The notes beneath the pieces are model-generated. The model made no database searches and was not told the DNA's origin. It worked only from the letters and a program-made list of their open reading frames with translations. A stretch of 19,446 bases of DNA from JBGCDD01 sp045105075 (GTDB taxonomy: Bacteria > Pseudomonadota > Alphaproteobacteria > Rhodobacterales > Rhodobacteraceae), in contig JBGCDD010000265.1 of NCBI GenBank assembly GCA_045105075.1, positions 1 through 19,446 on the forward strand. Direction: 5' to 3'. Of this stretch, positions 7,914-15,430 are shown in pieces. Each line of letters begins with the position of its first letter. Position 1 is the first letter of the stretch. A program made the translations under genes and the position numbers.

Positions 7914-8540
7914 TCAGGCCCTTTCGCGCGCGGGATTTGCGTTCAATTTGCCCCACCAGGGCAGATCGCACTGCAAAAAACCGGCGATTTTGTCGTGGCT
8001 TTCGGGATTGGCCACATCGAATTCCAAAAAATCAGGGGCATCGCGGAACATGTGACGCAAGGTGGCGTAGTGCCCGTTGATCCATTGTTCGCGTTCTTTT
8101 CCTGTGTCCCCAAAGCCGCGCGGCAGACCGGGAATGGAGCCGTCAGGCAATCGTTCTGTCCCCAAGTTCGACCAGCCCAGCATCGATTGCGACATCTCGA
8201 ACGCATCGCGCCGCGAGGCCAGGAATTTGACGCCGGGATGATAGCTGCGCAACGCCTGGATCAGCGCAAAATCGGTTTGCGGCCACAGCGAATGGGTGCG
8301 GTTCAGCACGCTCATCTCGGTAATTGCGGTGATATTGGGCAGATGTGCGCCGGGGTCGCCGGTTTCAAAGTAGCCGCGATAGACCAGATCGCCGACATAG
8401 GTGCCCTTGAGGTCGGCCAGAGCCGTGTTGCGCCCGCGAATGCGATGATCCGCGACGCGAAACCCGCCCATGCGCAAGGCTTTGGCCAGCGTTGTGGTGC
8501 CCGATTTGGGCAGACCCAGATTGACAACCTGCAAGCTCAC
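7914..8540 (-). CDS. Sulfotransferase family protein, PAPS-dependent
   Basis: The 208-residue protein has an intact sulfotransferase 5'-phosphosulfate-binding loop, LGLPKSGTT at 8-16, right at the N-terminus, with K12 as the expected catalytic/binding lysine. The 3'-phosphate site is KFLASRRDAFEMSQSM at 105-120, with R111 and S119 spaced as in other sulfotransferases. It is short for the family (usually 230-300) but complete at both ends, ending in a basic tail. Such enzymes transfer sulfate from PAPS to a hydroxyl on a sugar, lipid or small molecule. The start is GTG at 8540; its GTGA overlaps the upstream glycosyltransferase stop by four bases. The neighbours suggest a glycan or glycosylated acceptor, but this is inference. 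Confidence 0.88.
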   Translation of the reverse strand: MSLQVVNLGLPKSGTTTLAKALRMGGFRVADHRIRGRNTALADLKGTYVGDLVYRGYFETGDPGAHLPNITAITEMSVLNRTHSLWPQTDFALIQALRSYHPGVKFLASRRDAFEMSQSMLGWSNLGTERLPDGSIPGLPRGFGDTGKEREQWINGHYATLRHMFRDAPDFLEFDVANPESHDKIAGFLQCDLPWWGKLNANPARERA

Positions 8541-9598
8541 GGGGTGAGCCCAAGTGCGCTTAGCATCGCCTCTTCCTGGGGGGGCAGTTTGGAGGCGGTG
8601 CGCAACTGGTCGCGCATGGTTTTGTACTCGGGTAGGGCCAGCAACGCGTCGCGCTTTTGTTGGTGCAAAGCCACTGATTTTTCATGCAACGCTTTGATTT
8701 CAGGATCCGATTTCAACTCGGCCAAAGCGGTTTCAAGCGCCGGCATATAGCGCTGGATCGAAGTGTCGTGGTAGGCTGGATCGTTACGCTCGCGCCAATA
8801 GGCGTCGTCAAAGGCGCGGTTTTCGCGGTTCACATCGCCGCGGTCGTTTTTGACCAGATAGCTGTCGAGACTGCGCAGCGCATAGTGGTTCAGCGTGGCG
8901 AATTGGCGCGCGCCATGGGCGGGAAACTTGCGAATGCGGCGCGGGTTGGCGGCCACCAGGAATTTATGCTGAACGTCGCGCCCGGAGCCATCGCTCCAAC
9001 TGGGGCGGCGTTTGGCGGGCAGGCCAGATTTGAAAAACGGCCGGTGCGCGCCGTAATAGTGCAGCGGAAAATCGTTTCGCACCAAGGATTTAACTTCAAT
9101 CGCCAGATCACCACACCACAGGTCGGGATTATGGCTGCGTTGAAATTGCGCGATCACCGGACGGTCCTGAAAAGCCTCAACATCATTATTGGCGAAGAAC
9201 TGAAAATTCACCGAAATCGCTTGGGGGTTGTCGCAAGCGGTGATCAGCGCCGGGATCGTGTGATCACCGACGTGAATGTTCAGAAACTCGTCGACATCTG
9301 CGATCCAGACCCAATCAGCATCGACGACAACATCTTGTTTGCGCGCGTTCTTCAGCGCCTCCATCTGGTAATTGCGCCCCTCGGCCGGGTTCGGCAAATG
9401 GCGTACCATCCCGCGTTGTGCCAACGCATCCAGCAGATGATCGGTGCCATCGGTGCAATCATTGGAATAAAACAGAAAATCACGCACGCCCAACAACCGG
9501 TTGAATGCAATCCATTCCAGCAAGAAAGGACCTTCGTTTTTGACACAGGTTACCGCAGTGATGCGCAAGGCATCGCGGGGCTCCGGGTTGCCGCTCAT
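8537..9598 (-). CDS. Glycosyltransferase family 2-like protein (DVDE type), first gene of cluster
   Basis: This 353-residue protein is homologous in layout to the other two glycosyltransferase domains in the cluster. ITAVTCVKNEGPFLLEWIAF (13-32) is the donor-binding start. YSNDCTDGTDHLLDAL (44-59) follows, and DWVWIADVDEFLNI carries DVDE at 101-104, the probable metal/nucleotide-sugar site. TLNHYALRSLDSYLVKNDRG near 240-260 matches the same element in its neighbours. The ATG at 9598 has GGAAGA five bases upstream. It is the first gene of the leftward block and divergent from the MoxR gene across a 179-bp spacer. No transmembrane segment is evident, so it is probably cytoplasmic. Three related domains in one cluster suggest local duplication followed by divergence. 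Confidence 0.88.
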   Translation of the reverse strand: MSGNPEPRDALRITAVTCVKNEGPFLLEWIAFNRLLGVRDFLFYSNDCTDGTDHLLDALAQRGMVRHLPNPAEGRNYQMEALKNARKQDVVVDADWVWIADVDEFLNIHVGDHTIPALITACDNPQAISVNFQFFANNDVEAFQDRPVIAQFQRSHNPDLWCGDLAIEVKSLVRNDFPLHYYGAHRPFFKSGLPAKRRPSWSDGSGRDVQHKFLVAANPRRIRKFPAHGARQFATLNHYALRSLDSYLVKNDRGDVNRENRAFDDAYWRERNDPAYHDTSIQRYMPALETALAELKSDPEIKALHEKSVALHQQKRDALLALPEYKTMRDQLRTASKLPPQEEAMLSALGLTP

Positions 9599-9647
9599 GT
9601 CATTCTTCCGCCTGTTTGCGTTGTGCTAACGCATTATTGTTTCCAAA

Positions 9648-9676
9648 CTCATGACATTTCGCGCCAAATTCGTCAA
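9648..9676 (-). promoter_or_regulatory. Candidate promoter for the glycosyltransferase/sulfotransferase cluster
   Basis: Reading the minus strand, TTGACG (9676-9671) is followed after 17 bases by CATGAG (9653-9648), about 50 bases upstream of the first glycosyltransferase start. The -35 match is good and the -10 match is poor. It lies in the AT-richest part of the divergent spacer. Confidence 0.35.
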
Positions 9677-9726
9677 GATTTAGCAAAATTGTAGCGGGTC
9701 GCGACCAAGGTCTGAGGGCCCATTGC

Positions 9727-9755
9727 TTGACGCTGCGCGCCCACCGTGCCCATCT
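9727..9755 (+). promoter_or_regulatory. Candidate promoter for the MoxR-led maturation genes
   Basis: TTGACG (9727-9732) is followed after 17 bases by CCATCT (9750-9755), which is a weak -10. The MoxR start lies 23 bases further on and has its own GAGAGGG ribosome binding site. Together with the minus-strand candidate this gives two back-to-back promoters in the 179-bp spacer. Confidence 0.3.
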
Positions 9756-9777
9756 GTGCCAAATTCGAGAGGGCAAA

Positions 9778-10686
9778 ATGGACATTCCACAGTCGATCGA
9801 GGGCGTGCAAACGGCGCTGGACGGACAGGGTTATGTGTGTGGTCGTGCGCTGGCCACAGTGGTGTTTCTGGCGCTGAAACTGGGCCGCCCACTGTTTCTT
9901 GAGGGCGAGGCCGGCGTTGGTAAAACCGAAATCGCCAAAGCGCTTAGCGCGGCGCTGGGGCGCAAGCTGATCCGCCTGCAATGCTACGAGGGGCTAGATG
10001 CGTCCAGCGCAGTCTATGAGTGGAACTTCGCTGCGCAAATGGTCGCCATTCGCACTGCCGAAGCGTCGGGCGGGGCCGACCGCGCCGCGTTGCAAACTGA
10101 ACTGTTCAGCGATGATTACCTGGTGGAACGCCCGCTGCTGGAAGCGATACGACCTGATGAAAACGGCGCGCCGGTGCTGTTGATCGACGAACTGGATCGC
10201 ACCGATGAACCGTTTGAGGCGTTCCTGCTCGAAGCGCTCAGCGATTTTCAGGTGACGATCCCGGAACTGGGCACGATCAAAGCGCCCGAACCGCCGATTG
10301 TGATCCTGACCTCGAACCGCACCCGCGAAGTGCATGACGCACTCAAACGCCGCTGCCTTTATCACTGGGTCGACTATCCGAATTTTGAGCGCGAAGTGGA
10401 GATCCTGACCGCCCGCGCCCCCGAAGCTTCGGCCAATCTCAGCCGCGAAGTGGTGGCCTTTGTGCAGGCCTTGCGCACCGAAGATCTGTTCAAGAAACCC
10501 GGTGTGGCCGAAACCATCGACTGGGCCAAATGCCTGCTGGCGCTCGATATGATCAACCTTAGCCCCGAAGTGATTGCCGACACGCTGGGCGCGATCCTCA
10601 AATACCAGGACGACATCCAAAAACTGCAAGGCTCTGAAGCGAAACGGATTCTGGACAACGTCAAGGCCAGCCTGGAGGTGGCGTGA
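9778..10686 (+). CDS. coxD: MoxR-family AAA+ ATPase, CoxD-like
   Basis: MoxR ATPases act with VWA-domain partners to remodel or activate metalloenzymes. CoxD of the Oligotropha CO dehydrogenase is the best-studied case, needed for active-site maturation. The 302-residue protein has Walker A GEAGVGKT at 43-50, Walker B VLLIDELD at 133-140, sensor-1 TSN at 178-180 and an arginine-rich ALKRRC at 188-193, all intact. The ATG at 9778 was chosen over an upstream in-frame start because GAGAGGG precedes it by four bases and the family starts here. Its TGA overlaps the GTG of the next gene by four bases. The CoxE-like partner is 450 bp downstream, so a role in maturing the cox product is likely. The symbol is used by analogy. 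Confidence 0.88.
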   Translation: MDIPQSIEGVQTALDGQGYVCGRALATVVFLALKLGRPLFLEGEAGVGKTEIAKALSAALGRKLIRLQCYEGLDASSAVYEWNFAAQMVAIRTAEASGGADRAALQTELFSDDYLVERPLLEAIRPDENGAPVLLIDELDRTDEPFEAFLLEALSDFQVTIPELGTIKAPEPPIVILTSNRTREVHDALKRRCLYHWVDYPNFEREVEILTARAPEASANLSREVVAFVQALRTEDLFKKPGVAETIDWAKCLLALDMINLSPEVIADTLGAILKYQDDIQKLQGSEAKRILDNVKASLEVA

Positions 10687-11074
10687 AACTCTTTCGCCCA
10701 ACAGGACGCGCGGAACTGGCGCTGGTGCGCGACGCAGACTGGCGCGCCTGGCCATCGCGCTTGCCGGATCAGCCCATCTTTTATCCCGTCACAACCCAAG
10801 ACTATGCTGAAAAATCGCGCCTGACTGGAATTCGGTGCCCCCGGCGCCGGAAAATGTGGGTTACGTGACCAGCTTTGACATCTCTGCCAAATGCGCCGCA
10901 CGCTATCCGGTGCAAGATGCGGGCGGCCGGGCTCACCGCGAACTTTGGGTGCCGGCCGAAGATCTGGATAGTTTCAACCACGACATAACCAGCGACATTC
11001 AGGTCGTTGCTGCCCTCCGCAATAAGCAGCCAATCGATCTGGACACAGCCCTTGCGCTGATAGACAACCTATGA
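10683..11074 (+). pseudogene. Frameshifted small protein resembling 'ADP-ribosylation/crystallin J1' annotations
   Basis: Two abutting reading frames form one protein if a single base is added in the A-run at 10810-10814. The first frame (GTG start at 10683) encodes RAWPSRLPDQPIFYPVTTQD and then breaks down. The second frame picks up after the A-run with DWNSVPPAPENVGYVTSFD and WVPAEDLDSFN, ending at 11074. Repaired, it would be about 130 residues. From memory the pattern matches small Rhodobacterales proteins annotated as ADP-ribosylation/crystallin J1; their function is unknown to me. It overlaps the MoxR stop by GTGA, so it belonged to this operon. The break could be a real mutation, a homopolymer sequencing error, or transcriptional slippage; five A is short for efficient slippage. 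Confidence 0.75.
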
Positions 11075-11077
11075 CCC

Positions 11078-11128
11078 TTCATCTTTCCAAAAAAACTCTG
11101 CGGGGGTCTGGGGGTGCAAAACCCCCAG
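11078..11128 (+). repeat. Palindromic intergenic element (TTCATCTTTCC tail, C/G hairpin) before the VWA gene
   Basis: The tail TTCATCTTTCC at 11078-11088, continued by an A-rich stretch and GGGGG, matches the inverse of the element after coxL (17912-17974). The hairpin is CTGGGGGT (11108-11115) pairing with ACCCCCAG (11121-11128) over a five-base loop. It ends nine bases before the VWA gene start, so in mRNA it could occlude the ribosome binding region. Confidence 0.75.
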
Positions 11129-11137
11129 CCGGTGGCC

Positions 11138-12397
11138 ATGGCTGAATACGCTCCGATCGACATCCCTGAGCATCCAAAGCTCGCTCAGAACATCACCCAT
11201 TTCGCGCGTGCCTTGCGCAAAGCGGGCCTGCCCATTGGCCCGGGCCGCGTGATTGATGCCATTCACGCCGTCGAGGCCGCAGGGTTCAGCGAAAAGGTCG
11301 ACTTCTACTGGACTCTGCACGCCTGTTTCGTCAACAAACCCGAACAGCGCGCTGTTTTTGCTCAGATTTTCCGGCTGTACTGGCGCGACCCGCGCTACCT
11401 TGAGCAAATGATGTCTTTCATGATTCCGGCCATCCGCGGCGTGCAGGAAGAGCGCACCGCGCAAGCCGCAGAGAAACGTGCGGCTGAGGCTTTGCTGGAT
11501 GGTGCGCAAGCGCCGGAAACCACGCCGCCCGAGGCGCGTGAAGACGAAACCATGATCGAGATCGACGCCTCACTGACCATGTCCAGCGAGGAAAAACTGC
11601 GCACGCTGGATTTCGAACAGATGAGCACGGCCGAAATTGCCCAGGCCAAACGCATGCTCGCCCGATTGTCATTGCCGGTGAAACCGCTGCGCTCGCGGCG
11701 CCAGAAAAGCGCGTTGAACGGACGGGCCGTGGATTGGCGCGCCACTTTGCGCGCCAGCATGCGTCAGGGCGGCGACGTGCAAACCATCGCCCGTCTCAAA
11801 CCCGCAATCCGCTGGCCCAATCTGGTGGTGCTGTGCGATATTTCTGGCTCGATGAGCCAATACAGCCGCATCATCCTGCATTTCCTGCACGCCGTGGCCA
11901 ACGCCAAAGGGGCGGGCTGGGCCAAAGTGCACGCGTTCACTTTTGGCACTCGACTGACCAATATCACCCGCCATTTGCGTCAACGCGATGTGGACGCCGC
12001 CCTCGCTGCTGCCGGCGCCGAAGCCCAAGATTGGGAGGGCGGCACACGGATCGGGTCATGCCTGCATGACTTTAACCGCGACTGGTCGCGCCGGGTGCTG
12101 GGCCAAGGCGCGGTGGTGCTGCTGATCACTGATGGACTGGACCGAGACGACCCCGACGCGCTGGCGCGCGAAGCCGAGCGGTTGCATCTGTCCGCGCGCC
12201 GCTTGATCTGGCTGAACCCGCTGCTGCGCTGGGACGGCTTTGCCCCAAAGGCCCGTGGTATCGCGGCAATGTTGCCCCATGTCGACAGCTTTCGCGCCGG
12301 CCATTCGGTCGCGTCGTTGCAGGAACTGGCAGATGTGATCTCGCGTCCGGACGACGTCGGAGAAAAGGCGCGCCTGATGGCGATGTTATCAAATTGA
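11138..12397 (+). CDS. coxE: VWA-domain protein, CoxE-like
   Basis: This is the probable partner of the MoxR ATPase in activating the cox enzyme. The 419-residue protein has a helical N-terminal half (about 15-110) and an acidic/alanine-rich linker (about 110-150). The C-terminal von Willebrand A domain has a complete metal-ion-dependent adhesion site: DISGSMS with D234, S236 and S238, GGT with T303, and ITDGLD with D332. The start chosen is ATG at 11138; an in-frame GTG at 11114 sits inside the hairpin loop of the upstream repeat and is unlikely. No strong ribosome binding site is visible, only GGTGG. A short hairpin (GCGCC/GGCGC, 12398-12411) follows the stop directly. The symbol is by analogy with the Oligotropha cox cluster. 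Confidence 0.87.
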   Translation: MAEYAPIDIPEHPKLAQNITHFARALRKAGLPIGPGRVIDAIHAVEAAGFSEKVDFYWTLHACFVNKPEQRAVFAQIFRLYWRDPRYLEQMMSFMIPAIRGVQEERTAQAAEKRAAEALLDGAQAPETTPPEAREDETMIEIDASLTMSSEEKLRTLDFEQMSTAEIAQAKRMLARLSLPVKPLRSRRQKSALNGRAVDWRATLRASMRQGGDVQTIARLKPAIRWPNLVVLCDISGSMSQYSRIILHFLHAVANAKGAGWAKVHAFTFGTRLTNITRHLRQRDVDAALAAAGAEAQDWEGGTRIGSCLHDFNRDWSRRVLGQGAVVLLITDGLDRDDPDALAREAERLHLSARRLIWLNPLLRWDGFAPKARGIAAMLPHVDSFRAGHSVASLQELADVISRPDDVGEKARLMAMLSN

Positions 12398-12491
12398 GCG
12401 CCTTGCGGCGCATTCCTCTGGCTGATTTGGCGCGTGCTTTGACTGATATGCGTTGTTCGAACGGACAGGGCCAGACCCCAAGGAGCGGCCG

Positions 12492-13463
12492 ATGACGCAG
12501 AGTTTTGATCAGATGCCAGAGACTGCATTGGCTTGGCATCGCGATGGGGTTGGTGCGGTTCTGGCCACTGTTGTGCAAACCTGGGGCAGCGCGCCGCGCC
12601 GTGTGGGATCGCAACTTGTGGTGGGCGGCGATGGGCGCATTGAAGGCTCGGTATCTGGTGGATGTGTCGAGGGTGCCGTCATCGTTGAGGCGCTCGAAGC
12701 ACTTGAAGTCGGTGCACACCGCGTCTTGGAATTCGGTGTCAGCGATGATGATGCTTTTGCCGTTGGTCTGGCCTGTGGTGGCACCATCCGTGTGCTCGTC
12801 GAACCTGTGGGCACGGCGTTGCCCGAGGCCATGTTGGCCGACTTGGTTGACGCCCGCGCGCAGCGCCGCGCCGTGGCCTATTCGGTGGTGGTGTCAACAG
12901 GGCAGCGCACGCTGGGTGATGGTGCACGCGACCGCATGCGGCTGGATCGCTCGGGGTTTGAAGAGGACGGCGATACGTTTGTGGCCGTGCACAACCCGCC
13001 TCTGCGCTTGATCGTCGTTGGCGCCGTGCATATTGCCCAAGCGCTGGTGCCGATGGCTCGGATCGCAGGCTATGACCCGGTGTTGATCGATCCGCGCGCT
13101 GCTTTTGCATCAGATGCGCGTTTTCCAGGTGAGACTTTGGTTTTGGACTGGCCAGACGAGGCGGTGACCGCGCTGGGTTTGGACGCACGCACTGCTTTGG
13201 TGCTGCTCACACACGATCCTAAACTTGACGATCCCGCACTCGAGGCGGGATTGGGGGCGGATGTATTTTACATCGGCGCGCTGGGGTCCAAACGCACCCA
13301 CGCCGCGCGGGTGGCGCGCCTGCAAACGGGCGGGTTTTCAGCAGACCAGATTGCGCAGATCCATGGACCCATCGGGCTGGACATCGGCGCCGCCGGCCCG
13401 TCGGAAATCGCAGTTGCCATCCTTGCCGAGATGACGGCTGTGTTGCGCGGCAAAACTCCGTGA
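12492..13463 (+). CDS. XdhC/CoxI family protein (molybdenum cofactor handling)
   Basis: XdhC-type proteins bind and protect the molybdenum cofactor and deliver it, after sulfuration, to xanthine-dehydrogenase-family enzymes. The 323-residue product has the N-terminal XdhC_CoxI domain (about 10-80) with GSVSGGCVE at 52-60, then GLACGGT at 92-98. It also has a C-terminal Rossmann domain with LRLIVVGAVHIAQAL at 171-185 and IGALGSKRTHAAR (about 272-284). Both cysteines expected at the cofactor site (C58, C95) are present. The ATG at 12492 has AAGGAG six bases upstream; the frame is open to 12453 but without a better start. Its TGA overlaps the next gene by GTGA. It could also be compared with CoxF of the Oligotropha cluster. 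Confidence 0.9.
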   Translation: MTQSFDQMPETALAWHRDGVGAVLATVVQTWGSAPRRVGSQLVVGGDGRIEGSVSGGCVEGAVIVEALEALEVGAHRVLEFGVSDDDAFAVGLACGGTIRVLVEPVGTALPEAMLADLVDARAQRRAVAYSVVVSTGQRTLGDGARDRMRLDRSGFEEDGDTFVAVHNPPLRLIVVGAVHIAQALVPMARIAGYDPVLIDPRAAFASDARFPGETLVLDWPDEAVTALGLDARTALVLLTHDPKLDDPALEAGLGADVFYIGALGSKRTHAARVARLQTGGFSADQIAQIHGPIGLDIGAAGPSEIAVAILAEMTAVLRGKTP

Positions 13464-14467
13464 AGTTTGGCCCTGTTGCGCTGAGGGATGCTTTGGGCGG
13501 GATCCTGGCTCATTCGGTACGTGTGTCGACTCAGAAACTGCGCAAAGGCCTGGTGCTTGAGGCAAGCCATATCGCGGCTTTGGCTGCATCGGGTGTTCAA
13601 GAGGTAATTGTCGCGCACCTGGAAGCGGGTGACTTGGATGAGAACACAGCCGCGCTGCAATTGGCACAAGCGCTGGTACCAGACCCTGCCGGCGCCAATC
13701 TGCGACTGACTGCGCCGTTCACAGGTCGGGTCAATCTTTTGGCTGACACAGCCGGGGTTGTGGAGCTGGATGTAGCGGCGCTCGAGCAGGTTAACCAGGT
13801 ACATCCAATGATCACAATTGCGACCGTACCGTCGTATCAGCAAATGGCAGCCGGGGGCATGGTCGCCACAATTAAGATCATCTCTTACGGCGTGCCCAAG
13901 ATCGATCTGGTGCGTGCTGGTGGGGCAGGTCGGGGCGCACTGCGCCTGTTGGCGCCGCAATTGCAAAGCGCTGGGTTGGTTCTGACCCACATTCCAGGTG
14001 GTCCGGACCCGGCCAAGGGGATCGCGGCAGTGAAAACCCGACTGGAAGCCTTGGGCTTGGCGCTGTCCGAGACCGTTGAGGTCGGCCATGCCCCCAGTGA
14101 CATTTCAGGTGGTTTGCAAAAAATGAATGCAGACTTGTTGATGATTTTGACCGGCTCAGCCACATCAGACATTGCGGATGTTGCGCCCACTGGCGTGCGT
14201 TTGGCCGGGGGGCAGGTGCATCACTTCGGCATGCCTGTGGATCCAGGCAATCTATTGTTTTTGGGGGAATTGGACGCTCGACCGGTGATTGGCCTACCAG
14301 GCTGTGCCCGTTCGCCCGCGTTAAACGGAGCGGACTGGGTGCTCAGCCGCATTGCCTGCGGTGTCGCCGTCACAAGCAGCGATATCGCAGCGATGGGTGT
14401 GGGCGGGTTGCTCAAGGAAATTCCGACACGCCCACAGCCCCGCAAAGGTCCCACGGCCAAGCCCTAG
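13460..14467 (+). CDS. Molybdopterin-binding protein (MoeA/CinA-like fold)
   Basis: The 335-residue protein resembles the molybdopterin-binding (MoCF_biosynth) proteins found beside form II cox genes. An N-terminal MoeA-like part (1 to about 140: FGPVALRDALGGILAHSVR, then LRKGLVLEASHIAAL) is followed by the binding fold with ILTGSATSDIAD at 229-240, FGMPVDPGNLL at 256-266 and VIGLPGCARSP at 276-286. It presumably presents the pterin for molybdenum insertion or nucleotide attachment. The start is GTG at 13460, inside the GTGA overlap with xdhC, so the two are translationally coupled. The C-terminus is a short Pro/Lys-rich tail. A MobA-like nucleotidyltransferase, often fused to or next to such proteins, is absent here. 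Confidence 0.83.
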   Translation: MKFGPVALRDALGGILAHSVRVSTQKLRKGLVLEASHIAALAASGVQEVIVAHLEAGDLDENTAALQLAQALVPDPAGANLRLTAPFTGRVNLLADTAGVVELDVAALEQVNQVHPMITIATVPSYQQMAAGGMVATIKIISYGVPKIDLVRAGGAGRGALRLLAPQLQSAGLVLTHIPGGPDPAKGIAAVKTRLEALGLALSETVEVGHAPSDISGGLQKMNADLLMILTGSATSDIADVAPTGVRLAGGQVHHFGMPVDPGNLLFLGELDARPVIGLPGCARSPALNGADWVLSRIACGVAVTSSDIAAMGVGGLLKEIPTRPQPRKGPTAKP

Positions 14468-14484
14468 CTCAGTCCAGTGATCTC

Positions 14485-14589
14485 CTAAAGAGCAGTGGCC
14501 CATGCCAGGGCCGCTCCAACAAGGCCAAAGGGAATGGCGGCCAATGCAACAAGAAAAACCGCAGTGACAAGTGAGATCGAAGGGGACAT
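14485..14589 (-). CDS. Possible 34-residue hydrophobic membrane peptide
   Basis: A short frame from ATG at 14589-14587 to TAG at 14487-14485 encodes one long hydrophobic segment, SLVTAVFLVALAAIPFGLVG at residues 6-25, continuing to AALAWATAL. GGAG lies six bases upstream of the ATG, an ideal ribosome binding site. The frame stays open upstream to about 14832, but that part runs through the palindromic repeat and is not convincing. It is the only gene-like item in the 468-bp gap between the molybdopterin-binding gene and coxS, and points the opposite way. I do not recognise it; it may be chance. Confidence 0.4.
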   Translation of the reverse strand: MSPSISLVTAVFLVALAAIPFGLVGAALAWATAL

Positions 14590-14599
14590 GGCAGGCTCC

Positions 14600-14730
14600 A
14601 GAAGCGCAAGGTCTTGGGGACGAATGACTCCAAAGAGACAAAAGCGTCTGTAATCAGGATCACAGATTGAGTTAAATTCACGTAAAATTGCGAGCTGGTA
14701 TCGAATTTCTTGCACAACACGTTCTTCGGT
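14600..14730. other. AT-rich spacer in the cox region, no convincing gene
   Basis: This part of the 468-bp gap (14468-14935) is clearly richer in A/T than its surroundings, with no G/C wobble bias in any frame. It could carry the promoter for the small minus-strand peptide, or be a remnant of deleted DNA. No clear -35/-10 pair stands out. Confidence 0.3.
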
Positions 14731-14778
14731 TTTTCCTCTTGCAGAAAGTATCCCGGGGGTCCGGGGGCTGGCCCCCGG
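14731..14778 (+). repeat. Palindromic intergenic element (CCTCTTGC tail then C/G hairpin), left of coxS
   Basis: A TTTTCCTCTTGC tail is followed by TATCCCGGGGGTC and the hairpin CCGGGGGCTGGCCCCCGG at 14761-14778. The 48 bases match the reverse complement of 15431-15478 with about four differences. The copies point in opposite directions, with hairpins inward and tails outward, on either side of coxS. Confidence 0.85.
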
Positions 14779-14876
14779 CAGGATAAGGTCACCGGCTGCG
14801 GATGATTTGCTCTTGCAACGCCACCTCGGCAACCACAGTCCATCTAGGCCTAAAGTGCGAGAAGTTTTGGGTTCTC

Positions 14877-14905
14877 TTGGCTTGCGGGGCGTGCTTTAAC
14901 TTATC
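14877..14905 (+). promoter_or_regulatory. Weak candidate promoter for coxSLM
   Basis: TTGGCT (14877-14882) is followed after 17 bases by CTTATC (14900-14905), 30 bases before the coxS start. Both boxes are poor. The 130-bp spacing after the repeat element suggests that coxSLM has its own transcription start. Confidence 0.25.
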
Positions 14906-14935
14906 CGAATGAACAAAAAATAATGGGAGGTTCTT

Positions 14936-15421
14936 ATGACTCAGGTCTCAATGACCGTAAACGGCAAGGCCGCTTCGGGTGATGTGGAAGGCCGCACGCT
15001 GCTGTCTGCCTTTTTGCGCGAACAGGTGAATTTGACCGGAACGCATGTGGGCTGTGATACCAGCCAGTGTGGCGCATGTGTGGTGCATGTAAACGGCATG
15101 GCAGTCAAAGCGTGCACAATGCTGGCGCTGGAAGCCGAAGGCGCGGAGGTGGCTACGATCGAAGGTCAGGCCAATGCAGATGGATCGCTGAATGTGATCC
15201 AACAGGCGTTTCAGGACCATCACGGGCTGCAGTGCGGGTTTTGCACGCCCGGTATGGTGATGAGTGCGGCCGCCCTTTTGAAAGAAAACCCAAAGCCCAG
15301 TGAGCACGATATTCGGGTCTATCTGGAAGGTAATATTTGCCGTTGCACGGGCTATCATAACATCGTCAAGGCGATCATGGCAGCGTCGGGTCAGGATGTG
15401 GCTGCGCTGGCAGCTGAGTAA
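14936..15421 (+). CDS. coxS: CO-dehydrogenase-type small subunit, [2Fe-2S]
   Basis: This iron-sulfur subunit passes electrons from the molybdenum site to FAD in molybdenum hydroxylases. The 161-residue protein has both clusters complete: the plant-ferredoxin-like domain with C40, C45, C48 (CDTSQCGAC) and C60, and the helical domain with C100, C103 (CGFCTPG) and C135, C137 (ICRCTGY). The length is normal (about 155-170). The ATG at 14936 has GGGAGG five bases upstream, the best ribosome binding site in the cox block. coxL follows after 114 bp containing a palindromic element. The small-large-medium order is that of form II clusters; form I clusters run medium-small-large. Confidence 0.95.
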   Translation: MTQVSMTVNGKAASGDVEGRTLLSAFLREQVNLTGTHVGCDTSQCGACVVHVNGMAVKACTMLALEAEGAEVATIEGQANADGSLNVIQQAFQDHHGLQCGFCTPGMVMSAAALLKENPKPSEHDIRVYLEGNICRCTGYHNIVKAIMAASGQDVAALAAE

Positions 15422-15430
15422 AATCAAAAG

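Noticed and set aside
8684..9694. 336-residue open frame on the plus strand opposite the first glycosyltransferase
   Set aside because: It is a mirror frame of a clearly conserved gene in high-GC DNA, with no recognisable motif and no ribosome binding site.
10810..10814. Programmed frameshift at the A-run
   Set aside because: Five A without a slippery heptamer, stimulatory stem or internal ribosome site is weak evidence; mutation or sequencing error is simpler.
13268..14089. 273-residue minus-strand frame over xdhC and the molybdopterin-binding gene
   Set aside because: It spans the border of two real genes and shows no domain.
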